Positions 53,454 to 62,344 of a stretch of 64,000 nt of DNA are shown one piece after another. The stretch is taken from the NCBI GenBank assembly GCA_963844235.1, contig CAWJNF010000008.1, positions 1-64,000 of the forward strand, given 5' to 3'. The first letter of the stretch is position 1; each line of letters begins with the position of its first letter. Below the pieces are notes generated by a model, which worked only from the letters and a program-made list of their open reading frames with translations, made no database searches and was not told where the DNA came from. The translations under genes and the position numbers were made by a program. This DNA is from CAWJNF01 sp963844235. Its GTDB lineage: Bacteria > Actinomycetota > Thermoleophilia > Gaiellales > Gaiellaceae.

Positions 53454-54365
53454 CTAGAGGTCGAGCAGAGCCGGCGCGACGCGCCGGTAGGCGTCGATGC
53501 CGGTGGCGAGCGGATCCTCGGCGACCGCCTGGACGGACACGTGCGAGGCGCCGGCGGCCAGATGCTCGGCGACGCGTGCTCGCAGCACCTCCTCGTCGCC
53601 CCAGGCGACGATCGTGTCCACAAGCCGGTCCGAGCCGCCGGCGTCGAGATCGGCCTCGTCGAAGCCCTGCGCGAGGAGGCTCCTGCGGAAGTTCTCGACG
53701 CCGAGGTACCAGGACATGTACGCGCGACCCGCCCGTCGCGCCTCGCTTGCATCTCGGGTGAGGCAGAACGCCTGCTCGGGTAGCAGGAGCGGAGCCGGGC
53801 CGAGGGTCTGGCGCATGCGGGCCGTCGTTTCCGGCGTGGTCATGTACGGGTGCGTCCCGTCGGCGCGCTCCGTCGACAGCCTCAGCATGGCGGGCATGAG
53901 CGCGGCGAGGACGCGCGGCACCGGCCGGATTGCGGCCGCGTGCTCCGGCAGCGGGCTCACGAAGGGCGCCGCGTCCATCGCGTCGAGATACGCGCGCATC
54001 GTGTCGACCGGACGCCGGTAGTCGTGCCCGCGCGGATTCACCTGCTCGCGGTGGCTGATGCCGAGGCCGAGGAGGAACCGGCCGGGGTAGCTCTCCATGA
54101 GCGTTCTCGTCGCCGTGACGGCCGTCACCGGGTCGCGGCCCCAGATGTTGACGATCCCGGCGCAGAACGCGATCCTGCTCGTGCCTCCGAGGATGACCGC
54201 CGCGTTCGTGAACATCTCACGCGTGCCGAGGCCCTCGCCGGTCCACACCGCGGTGTAGCCGAGCTCCTCGAGCTCGTGGCAGAGCTCGATCGCGGCAGCC
54301 CGCGGCAGCAGCTCGAGCGGCACCGAGAAGACGCCGATTCGACCGATCTGGGCCAGCTCCGCCAT
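53454..54365 (-). CDS. F420-dependent LLM-class oxidoreductase (luciferase-like)
   Basis: A 303-residue protein with the luciferase-like TIM barrel: GRIGVFSVPLELLPRAAAIE, LEELGYTAVWTGEGLGTREM, IAFCAGIVNIWGRDPVTAVT, ESYPGRFLLGLGISHREQVN, AALMPAMLRLSTERADGTHP and YMTTPETT. The short form with GISH and the C-terminal EDPLATGIDAYRRVAPAL matches the F420-type subfamily typical of actinobacteria (TIGR03620-like). It likely oxidises or reduces a substrate using coenzyme F420; no F420 synthesis genes are in the window. Divergent from the deacetylase fusion. Confidence 0.88.
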   Translation of the reverse strand: MAELAQIGRIGVFSVPLELLPRAAAIELCHELEELGYTAVWTGEGLGTREMFTNAAVILGGTSRIAFCAGIVNIWGRDPVTAVTATRTLMESYPGRFLLGLGISHREQVNPRGHDYRRPVDTMRAYLDAMDAAPFVSPLPEHAAAIRPVPRVLAALMPAMLRLSTERADGTHPYMTTPETTARMRQTLGPAPLLLPEQAFCLTRDASEARRAGRAYMSWYLGVENFRRSLLAQGFDEADLDAGGSDRLVDTIVAWGDEEVLRARVAEHLAAGASHVSVQAVAEDPLATGIDAYRRVAPALLDL

Positions 54366-54480
54366 GAGCGGCGGAAGCTACCAGAGACGTCCGAGCTGCA
54401 GCCGAAATGCACCTGAACGCGCCACGCGCACGGGTGCCGGCTCCTGGGCCGACGGCCCACGCGCAGGCTAGGGTTTCGGT

Positions 54481-57372
54481 ATGGCTGTCACGGCGAGGAC
54501 GGGCGGCGGCGCCCTGACGTCGGCACAGGTCACCGAGATGGAGCGCTGGGCCCGCGCGCTCGCCGCAAACGGCGGCGACGAGAGCCTGCGTCAAGGGGCG
54601 CAGGCCGTCGTCAAGCTCGCGCGTGAGGCCGAGCGGCTGCGCCTGGACGGGGACGCGGACGGCTGGGAGTGGGCCGATCCGGAGCCCGAGCTCGGTCCGG
54701 GAGAGCTCCAGGCGCTGATCCGGTCCGGAGAGCGCGTCGCGGGAGGCTCAACGGCCGACCACCAGGCCGTCGCACGGGCCATCGGCCTGCTCGCGCGCGA
54801 GATCGACGGCCGCCCTACCGGCGAGCCGTCAGGGTCGGGGCTCCCACCCGGCGAGGTGCCGCTGAAAGCCTCGGGGCCGCTGGGGCGGTTTCATCCTCTC
54901 AGCCTTGCCGCGGTCGTTCCTGCCATCGTCCTCGTCGTCCTGTTCGTCGCCCTGAGAGCGGCAGCGCCCGACCTCGAGCCCGCCGGCCCTCCCGACGGCG
55001 CCCTGGTCGGGCAGGCGGATCTGGAGAGGCTCCAGCTCTCGGTCGCGAGCGGCGCGGGAACCGTCCGCTGGCTCGTAGACGGGAAGGACGTCAGCGGCCA
55101 GGCGCAGGTCTCAGGCGGGCGTTCGCTGCTCACACCGGGGTCCCTTGTCGACGGCGAGCACCGGATCGAGGCTCTCGTCGGAGGCGCCCTGCCATGGGCC
55201 TCCGCCGGCACCAGCTGGCTCGTCACGGTCGACGGCACCCCCCCGGCGCTGGAGCTCCCCGGCGACGTCCTCCGGGGGCAGGTGCGCACGGCCTTCGTGC
55301 TGAACGGGCTCGCCCGTGGAGCGACGGACGTCGTCGCGGGCGAGCGCGTGATCCCCGTCGGGCAGGACGGGCGCTTCGAGTTCGACTTCCCTTCCCCGCC
55401 GACCGAGCCGGTCGAGATCATCGCGCGGGACGCCGCCGGCAACACCGCCACCCGTGTGGTCACCGTCCTCCTCGTGCCGCGGCTGCCGAGCAACCCGGTG
55501 AGGGCGGTCCACGTGTCGGCCGACGGCTGGGCGAACGCGGAGCTCCGCGCGGCCGTGCTTCAGCTGCTCGACGAGAAGCGCATCAACGCGGTCGAGCTCG
55601 ACCTCAAAGACGAATCGGGAATCATCGGCTGGAACGCCCCGGTGCCGTTCGGCCGCGAGATCGGCGCGGTCCGGGAGATCTTCGACCTGGAGGACGCGGT
55701 CGAGCTGCTGCACGATAGAGGTGCACGAGTGATCGGGCGTCTCGTCGCCTTCCGCGACCCCATTCAGGCCGAGGCGTCCTGGAGGGCGGGCCGGAAGGAC
55801 GAGGTCATCCAGACACCCGGCGGGAAGCCATACTCCGGCGGCTACGGTGGCTTCACGAACTTCGCCAACCCGGCGGTCAGGCAGTACAACATCGACGTCG
55901 CCGTCGCGGCTGCCCGGCTCGGCGTGGACGACATCCTCTACGACTACGTGCGCCGTCCCGACGGCCCGCTGGACAGCATGCGGTTCCCGGGCCTGGAGGG
56001 CGAGGCCTCAGGCTCGATCGCCGCTTTCCTCGCCGAGACCCGGAAGGCGCTCCAGCCGACCGGCGCCTTCCTCGGCGCGTCCGTCTTCGGCGTCGCCGCG
56101 ACGCGCCCCGACGACGTCGCGCAGGACATCGGGGCCATGGCGCGAGAGCTGGACTACGTCTCCCCGATGCTCTACCCGTCGCACTGGGGCGCCGGCGAGT
56201 ACGGCGTGGCAAGCCCGAACGACGAGCCGTACGAGATCGTCCGGCGCTCGCTGGAGGACTTCAAGAACGCGACCTACGGCACAGGCGCTCGCCTCGTCCC
56301 GTGGCTGCAGGACTTCTCGCTCGGCGCCGAGTATGGCCCGGCCGAGGTGAAGGCCCAGATCGCGGCGGCGCGGGATGCCGGCGTGCGGGACTTCCTGCTC
56401 TGGGACCCGGCAGTCACGTACACGTCGAAGGCGCTCGCCCCGAACGCGAGGTTCCCGACGACGGGCGAGAAGCCGGCGCGCTCGGGCCCGGTTGCGCCGC
56501 CGCTAGCGCCCAACGAGCTGGGCGTGGTGCCGGTGCTCATGTACCACCAGCTGCTCCCGGACGGCGGTGGGGAGTACGACCTGACCCCGACCGAGTTCCG
56601 GCGCGAGCTGGAGCGCCTGTGGCGCGAGGGCTACCGGCCGATCCGCGCGTCGGACCTCGTGGACGGCACGATCGACGTGCCTCGCGGGACGACCCCGGTG
56701 GTGTTGACGTTCGACGACGCGTCAGCGAGCCAGGCGGCGCTCACGGCGTCCGGCCAGATCGATCCGAACACCATGGCGGGAGTCCTCGTCGAGTTCGCGA
56801 AGAGCCATCCCGGCTTCGAGCCGGCCGGGACGTTCTACGTCAACAGGGAGCCGTTTTCGGCAGGGGAGAGAACGGCCGACCTGCTCGCCAAGCTCGACGC
56901 GCTCGGGTTCGAGATCGCGAACCATACGCGCGACCACCTGGCGCTCGGCACGCTGACGCCGGAGGATGTCCAGCAGCAGCTCGTGCTCGGGAACCGGGTC
57001 ATCCACGACTTCCTTCCGGAAGCCGAGATCGTGACGATGGCGCTGCCGAACGGCAGTCTTCCGACGCAGCCGGAGCTCGCCCTCGAAGGTGTCTGGGACG
57101 GCGAGAGCTATGGCTTTGCCGGCGTCCTGCTCGTCGGAGCCGAGCCGGCGCCCTCGCCCTTCTCGAGCGCGTTCGACGCCGCGGTGATCCCGCGGGTGCG
57201 CTCGACTCCCGACCCGGCGCTGGAAAACGGCTCGGCCGACTGGCTCGACCGGCTGTCCCGGGATCCGGAGCTTCGATTCGTCTCAGACGGCGATCCGCGC
57301 CAGATCACGGTGCCCGAGGGCAGCGAGGCCGAGGTGGCGGAGCGGTTCGGGGATCGCGTGACAGCTCGCTAG
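54481..57372 (+). CDS. membrane-anchored fusion of a putative glycoside hydrolase (DUF4015) and polysaccharide deacetylase
   Basis: A 963-residue protein. Residues 1-135: cytoplasmic helical region; 140-165 one membrane helix (LSLAAVVPAIVLVVLFVALR); 180-340 Ig-like beta domain (VDGTPPALELPGDVLRGQVR). About 345-655: a GH-like TIM barrel of the DUF4015 type with VRAVHVSADGWANAELRAAV, NAVELDLKDESGIIGWNAPV, FTNFANPAVRQYNIDVAVAA, GVDDILYDYVRRPDGP, YVSPMLYPSHWGAGEYG. About 680-963: NodB deacetylase with PVLMYHQLLPDGGG, motif 1 VLTFDDA, motif 2 EIANHTRDHLALG. Motif 1 Asp and motif 2 His residues are present. The active domains lie outside the cell, presumably on one polysaccharide. Confidence 0.87.
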   Translation: MAVTARTGGGALTSAQVTEMERWARALAANGGDESLRQGAQAVVKLAREAERLRLDGDADGWEWADPEPELGPGELQALIRSGERVAGGSTADHQAVARAIGLLAREIDGRPTGEPSGSGLPPGEVPLKASGPLGRFHPLSLAAVVPAIVLVVLFVALRAAAPDLEPAGPPDGALVGQADLERLQLSVASGAGTVRWLVDGKDVSGQAQVSGGRSLLTPGSLVDGEHRIEALVGGALPWASAGTSWLVTVDGTPPALELPGDVLRGQVRTAFVLNGLARGATDVVAGERVIPVGQDGRFEFDFPSPPTEPVEIIARDAAGNTATRVVTVLLVPRLPSNPVRAVHVSADGWANAELRAAVLQLLDEKRINAVELDLKDESGIIGWNAPVPFGREIGAVREIFDLEDAVELLHDRGARVIGRLVAFRDPIQAEASWRAGRKDEVIQTPGGKPYSGGYGGFTNFANPAVRQYNIDVAVAAARLGVDDILYDYVRRPDGPLDSMRFPGLEGEASGSIAAFLAETRKALQPTGAFLGASVFGVAATRPDDVAQDIGAMARELDYVSPMLYPSHWGAGEYGVASPNDEPYEIVRRSLEDFKNATYGTGARLVPWLQDFSLGAEYGPAEVKAQIAAARDAGVRDFLLWDPAVTYTSKALAPNARFPTTGEKPARSGPVAPPLAPNELGVVPVLMYHQLLPDGGGEYDLTPTEFRRELERLWREGYRPIRASDLVDGTIDVPRGTTPVVLTFDDASASQAALTASGQIDPNTMAGVLVEFAKSHPGFEPAGTFYVNREPFSAGERTADLLAKLDALGFEIANHTRDHLALGTLTPEDVQQQLVLGNRVIHDFLPEAEIVTMALPNGSLPTQPELALEGVWDGESYGFAGVLLVGAEPAPSPFSSAFDAAVIPRVRSTPDPALENGSADWLDRLSRDPELRFVSDGDPRQITVPEGSEAEVAERFGDRVTAR

Positions 57373-57396
57373 AGCAGTCCTGTGCGACGGGCTCGG

Positions 57397-57855
57397 CTAA
57401 GTGCCCTCGCTCGCGGCACGCTCTCTGAGCTCCTTGTTCATCGCCCGTGCCGTCTTCGTCCCGACGAGACCGTCTGCCTCGAGGTTGTGGTTCCTCTGGA
57501 ACTTCGCGACCGCTCTGCGGGTCTTGCCGCCGTAGATCCCGTCGGGCTCGCCGATCTTGAAGCCGAGCGCGACCAGCGCCGCCTGCAGCTCCGCCACTCG
57601 GGCGGACGGGCTCTGGGGGCCGATCGTCTCGCCTGCCTTGGGCAGCGTGATCTGGATCGTCTCGGCCGCGGGGGTCTCGCCCGTCGCGGCCGGCGGCGTT
57701 TCCTCGGTGAAGCCCGTGTCGGCCGGGAGCAGCGCGCCCGTGTCGGTCGCCTCCGTCAGGAGCGCCCCGCCGTCGTCGTCCCCACCGCCGCACGACGCCG
57801 TGCCCAGACCGAGCGCCAGGACAAGGACGAGGACAAGCAGGACGCGGGGTCGCAC
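57397..57855 (-). CDS. lipoprotein with peptidoglycan-binding domain
   Basis: A 152-residue protein; MRPRVLLVLVLVLALGLGTA with SCGGGD, a lipoprotein signal with lipobox TASC. Residues 25-75 are a Thr/Glu/Ala/Pro linker; 85-150 a PG_binding_1 domain: VAELQAALVALGFKIGEPDG, IYGGKTRRAVAKFQRNHNLE, ADGLVGTKTARAMNKEL. It converges with the deacetylase fusion 24 bases away and may be a wall anchor. Divergent from the kelch gene by 120 bases. Confidence 0.88.
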   Translation of the reverse strand: MRPRVLLVLVLVLALGLGTASCGGGDDDGGALLTEATDTGALLPADTGFTEETPPAATGETPAAETIQITLPKAGETIGPQSPSARVAELQAALVALGFKIGEPDGIYGGKTRRAVAKFQRNHNLEADGLVGTKTARAMNKELRERAASEGT

Positions 57856-57975
57856 GCGGATGGCGAAGTCTACGCTTCCGGAGGGACGACAGGGAAGCTT
57901 CGCGCGACATCGGGCTGAGTGGGCCCCGCCGTGGCCGCGCTCGGGTTGCGCTCGCAGGGCTGTTCCGCCGGTACG

Positions 57976-58923
57976 ATGGGCGACGACGTGCTATACGGCG
58001 GCTCGCGCCTGCTCGCAGTCCTCGCGATCCTCCTCGTGGCCGCCTGCACGATGGCGGCCACTTCTGGAGGCGGATGGCGCCGGGCCGCCGCGCTACCACT
58101 GCCGCGGTCCGAGGTGGCCGGTGCGCTCTTCGACGGGAGGATCGCCGTCGTCGGAGGCTTCGTGGAGGACGGATCGAGCACGGCTCGCGTCGATCTCTAC
58201 GATCCGGCCCGCGACCGCTGGACGCGTCTCCCGGACCTTCCGCTCGGCGTCAACCACGCGATGGCGGCAGCCGGCGGAGGTCGTCTGTATGTCGTCGGCG
58301 GCTATGCGGAAGGCGAGCCTCAGCGCCTTGCCGTGGCCTGGGACGGCCGGCGCTGGCGCAGGCTCCCCCCGCTGCCCGAGGCTCGCGCGGCCGCCGGCGC
58401 CGCATTCGCCGGCGGTCGGCTCTACGTCGTAGGCGGTGTCGGCGATGAGCGACGCCTCGCCGAGGAAGCCTTCGTGTACAACCCCACGACTCGGCGCTGG
58501 TCGCGGATCCCCGGCCCGACTCCTCGGGAGCATCTCGGGGTCGTCGCGCTCGGCGGACGTGTGTACGCGGCGGCTGGAAGGACGGCCGGGTTCGACTCGA
58601 ACCTCGACGTGTTCGAGGTCTACCGACCCGCCGAGCGACGCTGGCTGTCGCTGCCGGATGTTCCGACACCGCGCGGCGGTACGGCGCTCGCAGCGGTCGC
58701 CGGTCTGCTCGTCTCGGCGGGCGGCGAGGAGGTGGCCGGGACGATCCCTTCGGTGTTCGCCTACGACCGGGCGAGGGGACGCTGGACACCGCTGGCCGAC
58801 ATGGCGACGCCACGCCACGGCCTCGCTCTCGTCGGCTTCGGCGGGCGGGTCTTCGCCATCGGCGGCGGCCCCGAGCCCGGCCTGTCGGTAAGCGGCGCCA
58901 ACGAGTCTCTCTCCGTCGGCTGA
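57976..58923 (+). CDS. kelch-repeat lipoprotein
   Basis: 315 residues from the ATG at 57976. MGDDVLYGGSRLLAVLAILL then VAACT gives a lipoprotein signal with lipobox LVAAC. Six kelch repeats: LPRSEVAGALFDGRIAVVGG, YDPARDRWTRLPDLPLGVNH, GGGRLYVVGGYAEGEPQRLA, FAGGRLYVVGGVGDERRLAE, LGGRVYAAAGRTAGFDSNLD, YDRARGRWTPLADMATPRHG. Each has the GG-Y-W pattern of a beta-propeller blade. Likely an outer-face binding protein. An upstream in-frame start at 57919 is less likely because it places the signal segment internally. Confidence 0.87.
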   Translation: MGDDVLYGGSRLLAVLAILLVAACTMAATSGGGWRRAAALPLPRSEVAGALFDGRIAVVGGFVEDGSSTARVDLYDPARDRWTRLPDLPLGVNHAMAAAGGGRLYVVGGYAEGEPQRLAVAWDGRRWRRLPPLPEARAAAGAAFAGGRLYVVGGVGDERRLAEEAFVYNPTTRRWSRIPGPTPREHLGVVALGGRVYAAAGRTAGFDSNLDVFEVYRPAERRWLSLPDVPTPRGGTALAAVAGLLVSAGGEEVAGTIPSVFAYDRARGRWTPLADMATPRHGLALVGFGGRVFAIGGGPEPGLSVSGANESLSVG

Positions 58924-59005
58924 ACGGCGCCGGCGGCCCGCCCGCGGGGCGATGCTTTCGGCACGCATCCGTTACGCATTCGGCACGCTTCGGCCTTGAC
59001 TTGTA

Positions 59006-59034
59006 GGGGGTCTGACCCCCGGGGTCAGACCCCC
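59006..59034. terminator. long perfect palindrome between convergent genes (bidirectional terminator or repeat)
   Basis: GGGGGTCTGACCCC and GGGGTCAGACCCCC are perfect 14-base arms around a single C. It lies between the converging kelch and CtaG genes and includes the CtaG stop codon. No T-runs flank it, so its terminator role is inferred from position. The same TCTGACCCC arm motif is often dispersed in such genomes, which should be checked. Confidence 0.6.
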
Positions 59035-59903
59035 TCGTCGTCCTCGCCGGGACGGCCTAGGAGCGCGCGCGCCTGAGCGTCCTCGCTTGGGCGGCCGGAG
59101 GCCGCGTCGGTTGGGGGTGGGGTGGTGGTGGCATCGGGTGGAACGAGGAGGGCGCGCGCCTGCGCGTCCTCCTCGTCGAGCAGGCGAACGAGGAAGTACG
59201 AGATGGCGGCGAGGAAGACGATGGACTGCTCGGCCGTCATCAGCACGCCGCCGAGGTTCTGATCCTCGACCGGCGACAGGCCCCAGAGGCGCGGGGCGCT
59301 CTCGTAGTAGTCGTAGAAAGCCGAGCCGGCGAACGTGAGGGCAAGGCCGAGAAAGGCCGAGAAGACGAACGCAGCGCCGAGATATGCGAGTCGCTGAGGA
59401 GTCGTCGGCGCGTGAGGAGCATCCGAGATGACGGGCCACCAGAAGAGCAGGCCGATCGCGAGCAGCACGAGGTGCTCGACGTTCAGGAGCCACGCGTTCT
59501 CGAGCGCGGTGTCGTAGAAGGCGGCGAGGTGGATGAGGTACCACCCGGCGAGCCAGATTGGGAGCGCCACGCGCAGCCGGGTCACGGTGGCGAACGGACG
59601 GCCGCCGCGCGCCGCGATCGCCTCTCGCATCGCCGGTGTCAGTCCCAGGACGAGGAGGAGCGGCGCCAGGTCGGCGACGATGACGTTCTGGAAGAGGTGC
59701 ATCAGCACCAGGTAGTGGGCGGCGAGGGTCTCGAGCGGCGAGTTGACCGAGGCGGCGAGCAGGAACAACCCCGAGCCGAACAGCACGGCGCGGCTCCGGG
59801 GCGCTCGCTCGCCGTGCCAGGCGCGCCAGTAGAGCCACGCCGCGACCGCGGCGAGCGCGAGAAAGAGCGGCTCGAACGTGAACGATGTCGCCGACGGCGT
59901 CAC
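59025..59903 (-). CDS. ctaG: CtaG family cytochrome oxidase assembly protein (copy 2)
   Basis: About 292 residues from a GTG at 59903 (VTPSATSFTFEPLFLALAAV); the frame is open further but overlaps the upstream gene. Six to seven membrane helices with CtaG_Cox11 family motifs: SPLETLAAHYLVLMHLFQNV, IWLAGWYLIHLAAFYDTALE, LLNVEHLVLLAIGLLFWWPV, GLSPVEDQNLGGVLMTAEQS. Histidines in AHYLVLMHL, HLAAFYD and VEHL match the family's possible copper-binding set. These proteins act in copper delivery to heme-copper oxidase. The tail has two repeats of EDAQARALL. It closes the operon and ends in the palindrome at 59006-59034. Confidence 0.87.
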   Translation of the reverse strand: MTPSATSFTFEPLFLALAAVAAWLYWRAWHGERAPRSRAVLFGSGLFLLAASVNSPLETLAAHYLVLMHLFQNVIVADLAPLLLVLGLTPAMREAIAARGGRPFATVTRLRVALPIWLAGWYLIHLAAFYDTALENAWLLNVEHLVLLAIGLLFWWPVISDAPHAPTTPQRLAYLGAAFVFSAFLGLALTFAGSAFYDYYESAPRLWGLSPVEDQNLGGVLMTAEQSIVFLAAISYFLVRLLDEEDAQARALLVPPDATTTPPPTDAASGRPSEDAQARALLGRPGEDDEGV

Positions 59904-59922
59904 TGCCGAGACGGGCGAGCGA

Positions 59923-60852
59923 TCATCTGGGACCGGCCGCCGCGACCGTCTCCGATCGCGCGGCCTGGTCCGCCGCCAGGAGGAGAAGGGCCGCGAACGT
60001 GCCGAGCGCAAGCGTCTGCTCGGCCATCATGACGGCGCCGGCGAGCCGCTGGTCGGTCAGCGGCGAGAGCCCGAGCAGCCGCTCGTCCTGGAGCGCGTAG
60101 GTCCCGTACAGCACCCGTCCGGAGAAGAGAAGGACGGACGAGAGCACCTGCCCGGCCGCGAAGAGGCAGACAGCGAGGCCGAGTCGCCCGCCGCGCGTGA
60201 GCGCGGCGCGCCTCGCCGGGTCGATCAGCTGGTACCAGACGAGCAGTCCCGCGAGCACGAGCGCGACGTGCTCGAGATCGTGCAGGGGGCTGCTCTCGAG
60301 CGCCGCTTCGTAGACGGCCGGCACGTGCCAGGTGGCGATCACGACGCACCAGACGGCGAACGCGACCGCCGGTCGCGAGAGCACGCCGAGGAGCCCGCGC
60401 AGCGGCCGGAAACGCGCGACCGGCCCGAGCACGGGGCCGGGAAGAAGGAAGAACACGATCGGGCCGGACACGGCGACGATGACGAGCGCCACGGCTGCGT
60501 CGCCGATCAGGACGTGCTGCAGCATGTGCGCCGACAGGAGGTACTCCTCGGCGATCGGGTCGAGCGGCGATACGAGCGCCAGCACCCCGACTGACAGACC
60601 TGCCAGGAACACGACGAGGCGCCACATGGGCGCGTGGTCGGTCCGCCCGCGCCGGCGCAGGCGGACCCACGCTTGCAGGAAGAGCGCCAGCAGCAGCCCC
60701 GCCGGAATGAGAACGGCCGGCTCGGCGCTCCAGGCGCCGCCGAGCTCGGACGTCGGCACCCGGTCGCCGTGCGCGGCGGCGGCGGCCGGCAATGCGAGCG
60801 CCGTGAGCCCCGCGGTGGCACCGACGAGCGCGTCGCCGACCCGCCGTCTCAC
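59923..60852 (-). CDS. ctaG: CtaG family cytochrome oxidase assembly protein (copy 1)
   Basis: A 309-residue protein from a GTG overlapping the stop of the 41-residue peptide gene (GTGA). A signal-like first segment (VGATAGLTALALPAAAAAHG), then seven membrane helices. SPLDPIAEEYLLSAHMLQHV, VIATWHVPAVYEAALESSPL, HDLEHVALVLAGLLVWYQLI, GLSPLTDQRLAGAVMMAEQT are the family motifs, with His residues in AHMLQHV, TWHVP and HDLEHV. Similar to copy 2 but with a longer N-terminal loop; both members may form a heteromer or serve different oxidases. Confidence 0.9.
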   Translation of the reverse strand: MRRRVGDALVGATAGLTALALPAAAAAHGDRVPTSELGGAWSAEPAVLIPAGLLLALFLQAWVRLRRRGRTDHAPMWRLVVFLAGLSVGVLALVSPLDPIAEEYLLSAHMLQHVLIGDAAVALVIVAVSGPIVFFLLPGPVLGPVARFRPLRGLLGVLSRPAVAFAVWCVVIATWHVPAVYEAALESSPLHDLEHVALVLAGLLVWYQLIDPARRAALTRGGRLGLAVCLFAAGQVLSSVLLFSGRVLYGTYALQDERLLGLSPLTDQRLAGAVMMAEQTLALGTFAALLLLAADQAARSETVAAAGPR

Positions 60853-60974
60853 GGCTCGCGCCGGCGCCGCCGATCGCGCACGGTGACGACTGCCACCCAG
60901 ACGAGCGCCGCTACCAGCGGGCCGGCCACCGCGAAGGCGGTGCCCCAGTGCCCGAGATGCGCAGCGGGAATCAT
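60849..60974 (-). CDS. 41-residue single-helix membrane peptide in the CtaG operon
   Basis: MIPAAHLGHWGTAFAVAGPL VAALVWVAVVTVRD and a basic end RRRRREP. The ATG at 60974 overlaps the stop of the 457-residue membrane protein (ATGA), and its TGA overlaps the GTG of ctaG copy 1. Overlaps on both sides are strong evidence of translation. Single helix, N-terminal His pair (HLGH). Possibly a small subunit; too short for automatic annotation. Confidence 0.65.
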   Translation of the reverse strand: MIPAAHLGHWGTAFAVAGPLVAALVWVAVVTVRDRRRRREP

Positions 60975-62344
60975 GCGTTCGCCTGCGAGAGGAGCCAGAG
61001 CGCGAGGCTCGTGAACCCGATCATGACCACGAGCATCCAGTATTGCGAGCGCAGGGCGCGTCGTGGCTCCGCGTAGAGCTCGAGGGCGCGGTCGTGAGCG
61101 AGGGCGAGGCCGGCGCAGTGGCCGCAGACGACGACCGCGACCTGCACGTACCAGGTGGCGGTGGCGCCGATAAGCCCGTAGTCGATCGCGGTCCCTGCCG
61201 TCCCGAAGATGTCCCAGCCACGGCCGAGCGGATCGGAGACGAGCGAGAAGAGAGCCTGTCCCTGGAAGAGCAGGAACGTGACGTAGTGCGCCGCGACGTA
61301 CACGAACGCAATCGGTACGAGCGAGGGAGCGAACCAGCCGGCGAGCACCCGCTCGGAAAACCCGCCTCCCGCGGTCCGAGCTCCGGCGATACCGAGCAGG
61401 AAGAAGACCGCGATCGCGGCGACGCAGGCGAGCATGCCGATGCCTCCGGCAAGCTCGTCGCCCAGGGACGGCCCGGTGCCGAGGGCGCGCATCCCGTCGG
61501 CGATCCTCGGCCCCACTCGCGACCAGAACGCGGTCTCCTGCAGACCGTCGAACGTGACCGTGCCGATCATCACCGAGAGCACGGCCACGAGGTTCCACTC
61601 CGGCTTCAGCGACGCAAGCCCCGTGAGCGGGGGGCGCAGCATGAGCTCCCGCCCCCGCCGCTCGACGGGCGACATTCGCGCGAACAGCCCGAAGTAGACG
61701 GAGAACGTCTCGCCCCGGGCACACCACGGCTCGACCCCGAAGATACCCATGCCGAGAAAGGTCACGCTCGAGTACGCGAGCGTCGCGGCGGCGATGGTGC
61801 GGGGCGAGGTGCCCGTCGACGCGAGCAGCTCCAGCCAGGCGAAGGCGAAGAGCCCGGCGGCCGCTGGCCAGTAGCCGAGCTTCTCCGGGTACGGAAGGCC
61901 GGCCCCGAGCCGCTCGCCGAGCAGCCGGCTGCCGGCCCACGCCACCCCTCGCCCGATTGCCCGCCAGGGGTTGAAGGGTCGGAGCACGTCGCCGAAGAGA
62001 AGACTTGCGAACACGAGGCCGACCCAGAAGGCGACGTAGACGAATGTCGGCACGATGTTGCCGACGGTGCTCTGCACACCGGCGAACCCCGCCCACAGGA
62101 GGAAGACGAGCATCGCGACGCCGACGATGCCGCAGAGCACGTCCGTGACCGTGCTCGTCACCGCTCGGGACAGCACGGCCGGGAAGGGCTTCACGCCGTG
62201 GTCGGCGAGGAGCGGTCGCTTCCAGAGTGCGCCGAGCGACACGAACGAGATGACGAGAACGATCGCGGCCGCCCAACCGAAGAGCCATTCGGGGATCGGG
62301 AGGTCGGCGCGTCCGCCGAGCCCATGGGCGAGGACGGTGGTCAC
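60971..62344 (-). CDS. large polytopic membrane protein of the CtaG operon (fenitrothion hydrolase-like family)
   Basis: A 457-residue protein with about 11-12 membrane helices. MTTVLAHGLGGRADLPIPEW, GKRPLLADHG-type loop (ALWKRPLLADHGVKPFPAVL), FGDVLRPFNPWRAIGRGVAW, LGYWPAAAGLFAFAWLELLA, EPWCARGETFSVYFGLFARM, AAHYVTFLLFQGQALFSLVS, DYGLIGATATWYVQVAVVVC and GHCAGLALAHDRAL. This matches an actinobacterial family commonly named after fenitrothion hydrolase; that name is historical and the activity unlikely. Because it is overlapped by ctaG-type genes on one side and a cupredoxin-like lipoprotein on the other, a role in copper transport or oxidase biogenesis is inferred. Confidence 0.82.
   Translation of the reverse strand: MTTVLAHGLGGRADLPIPEWLFGWAAAIVLVISFVSLGALWKRPLLADHGVKPFPAVLSRAVTSTVTDVLCGIVGVAMLVFLLWAGFAGVQSTVGNIVPTFVYVAFWVGLVFASLLFGDVLRPFNPWRAIGRGVAWAGSRLLGERLGAGLPYPEKLGYWPAAAGLFAFAWLELLASTGTSPRTIAAATLAYSSVTFLGMGIFGVEPWCARGETFSVYFGLFARMSPVERRGRELMLRPPLTGLASLKPEWNLVAVLSVMIGTVTFDGLQETAFWSRVGPRIADGMRALGTGPSLGDELAGGIGMLACVAAIAVFFLLGIAGARTAGGGFSERVLAGWFAPSLVPIAFVYVAAHYVTFLLFQGQALFSLVSDPLGRGWDIFGTAGTAIDYGLIGATATWYVQVAVVVCGHCAGLALAHDRALELYAEPRRALRSQYWMLVVMIGFTSLALWLLSQANA

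Noticed and set aside
60971..62344. Enzymatic fenitrothion hydrolase
   Set aside because: The family name is commonly transferred, but the protein is a polytopic membrane protein in a CtaG-type operon, so pesticide hydrolysis is not supported.
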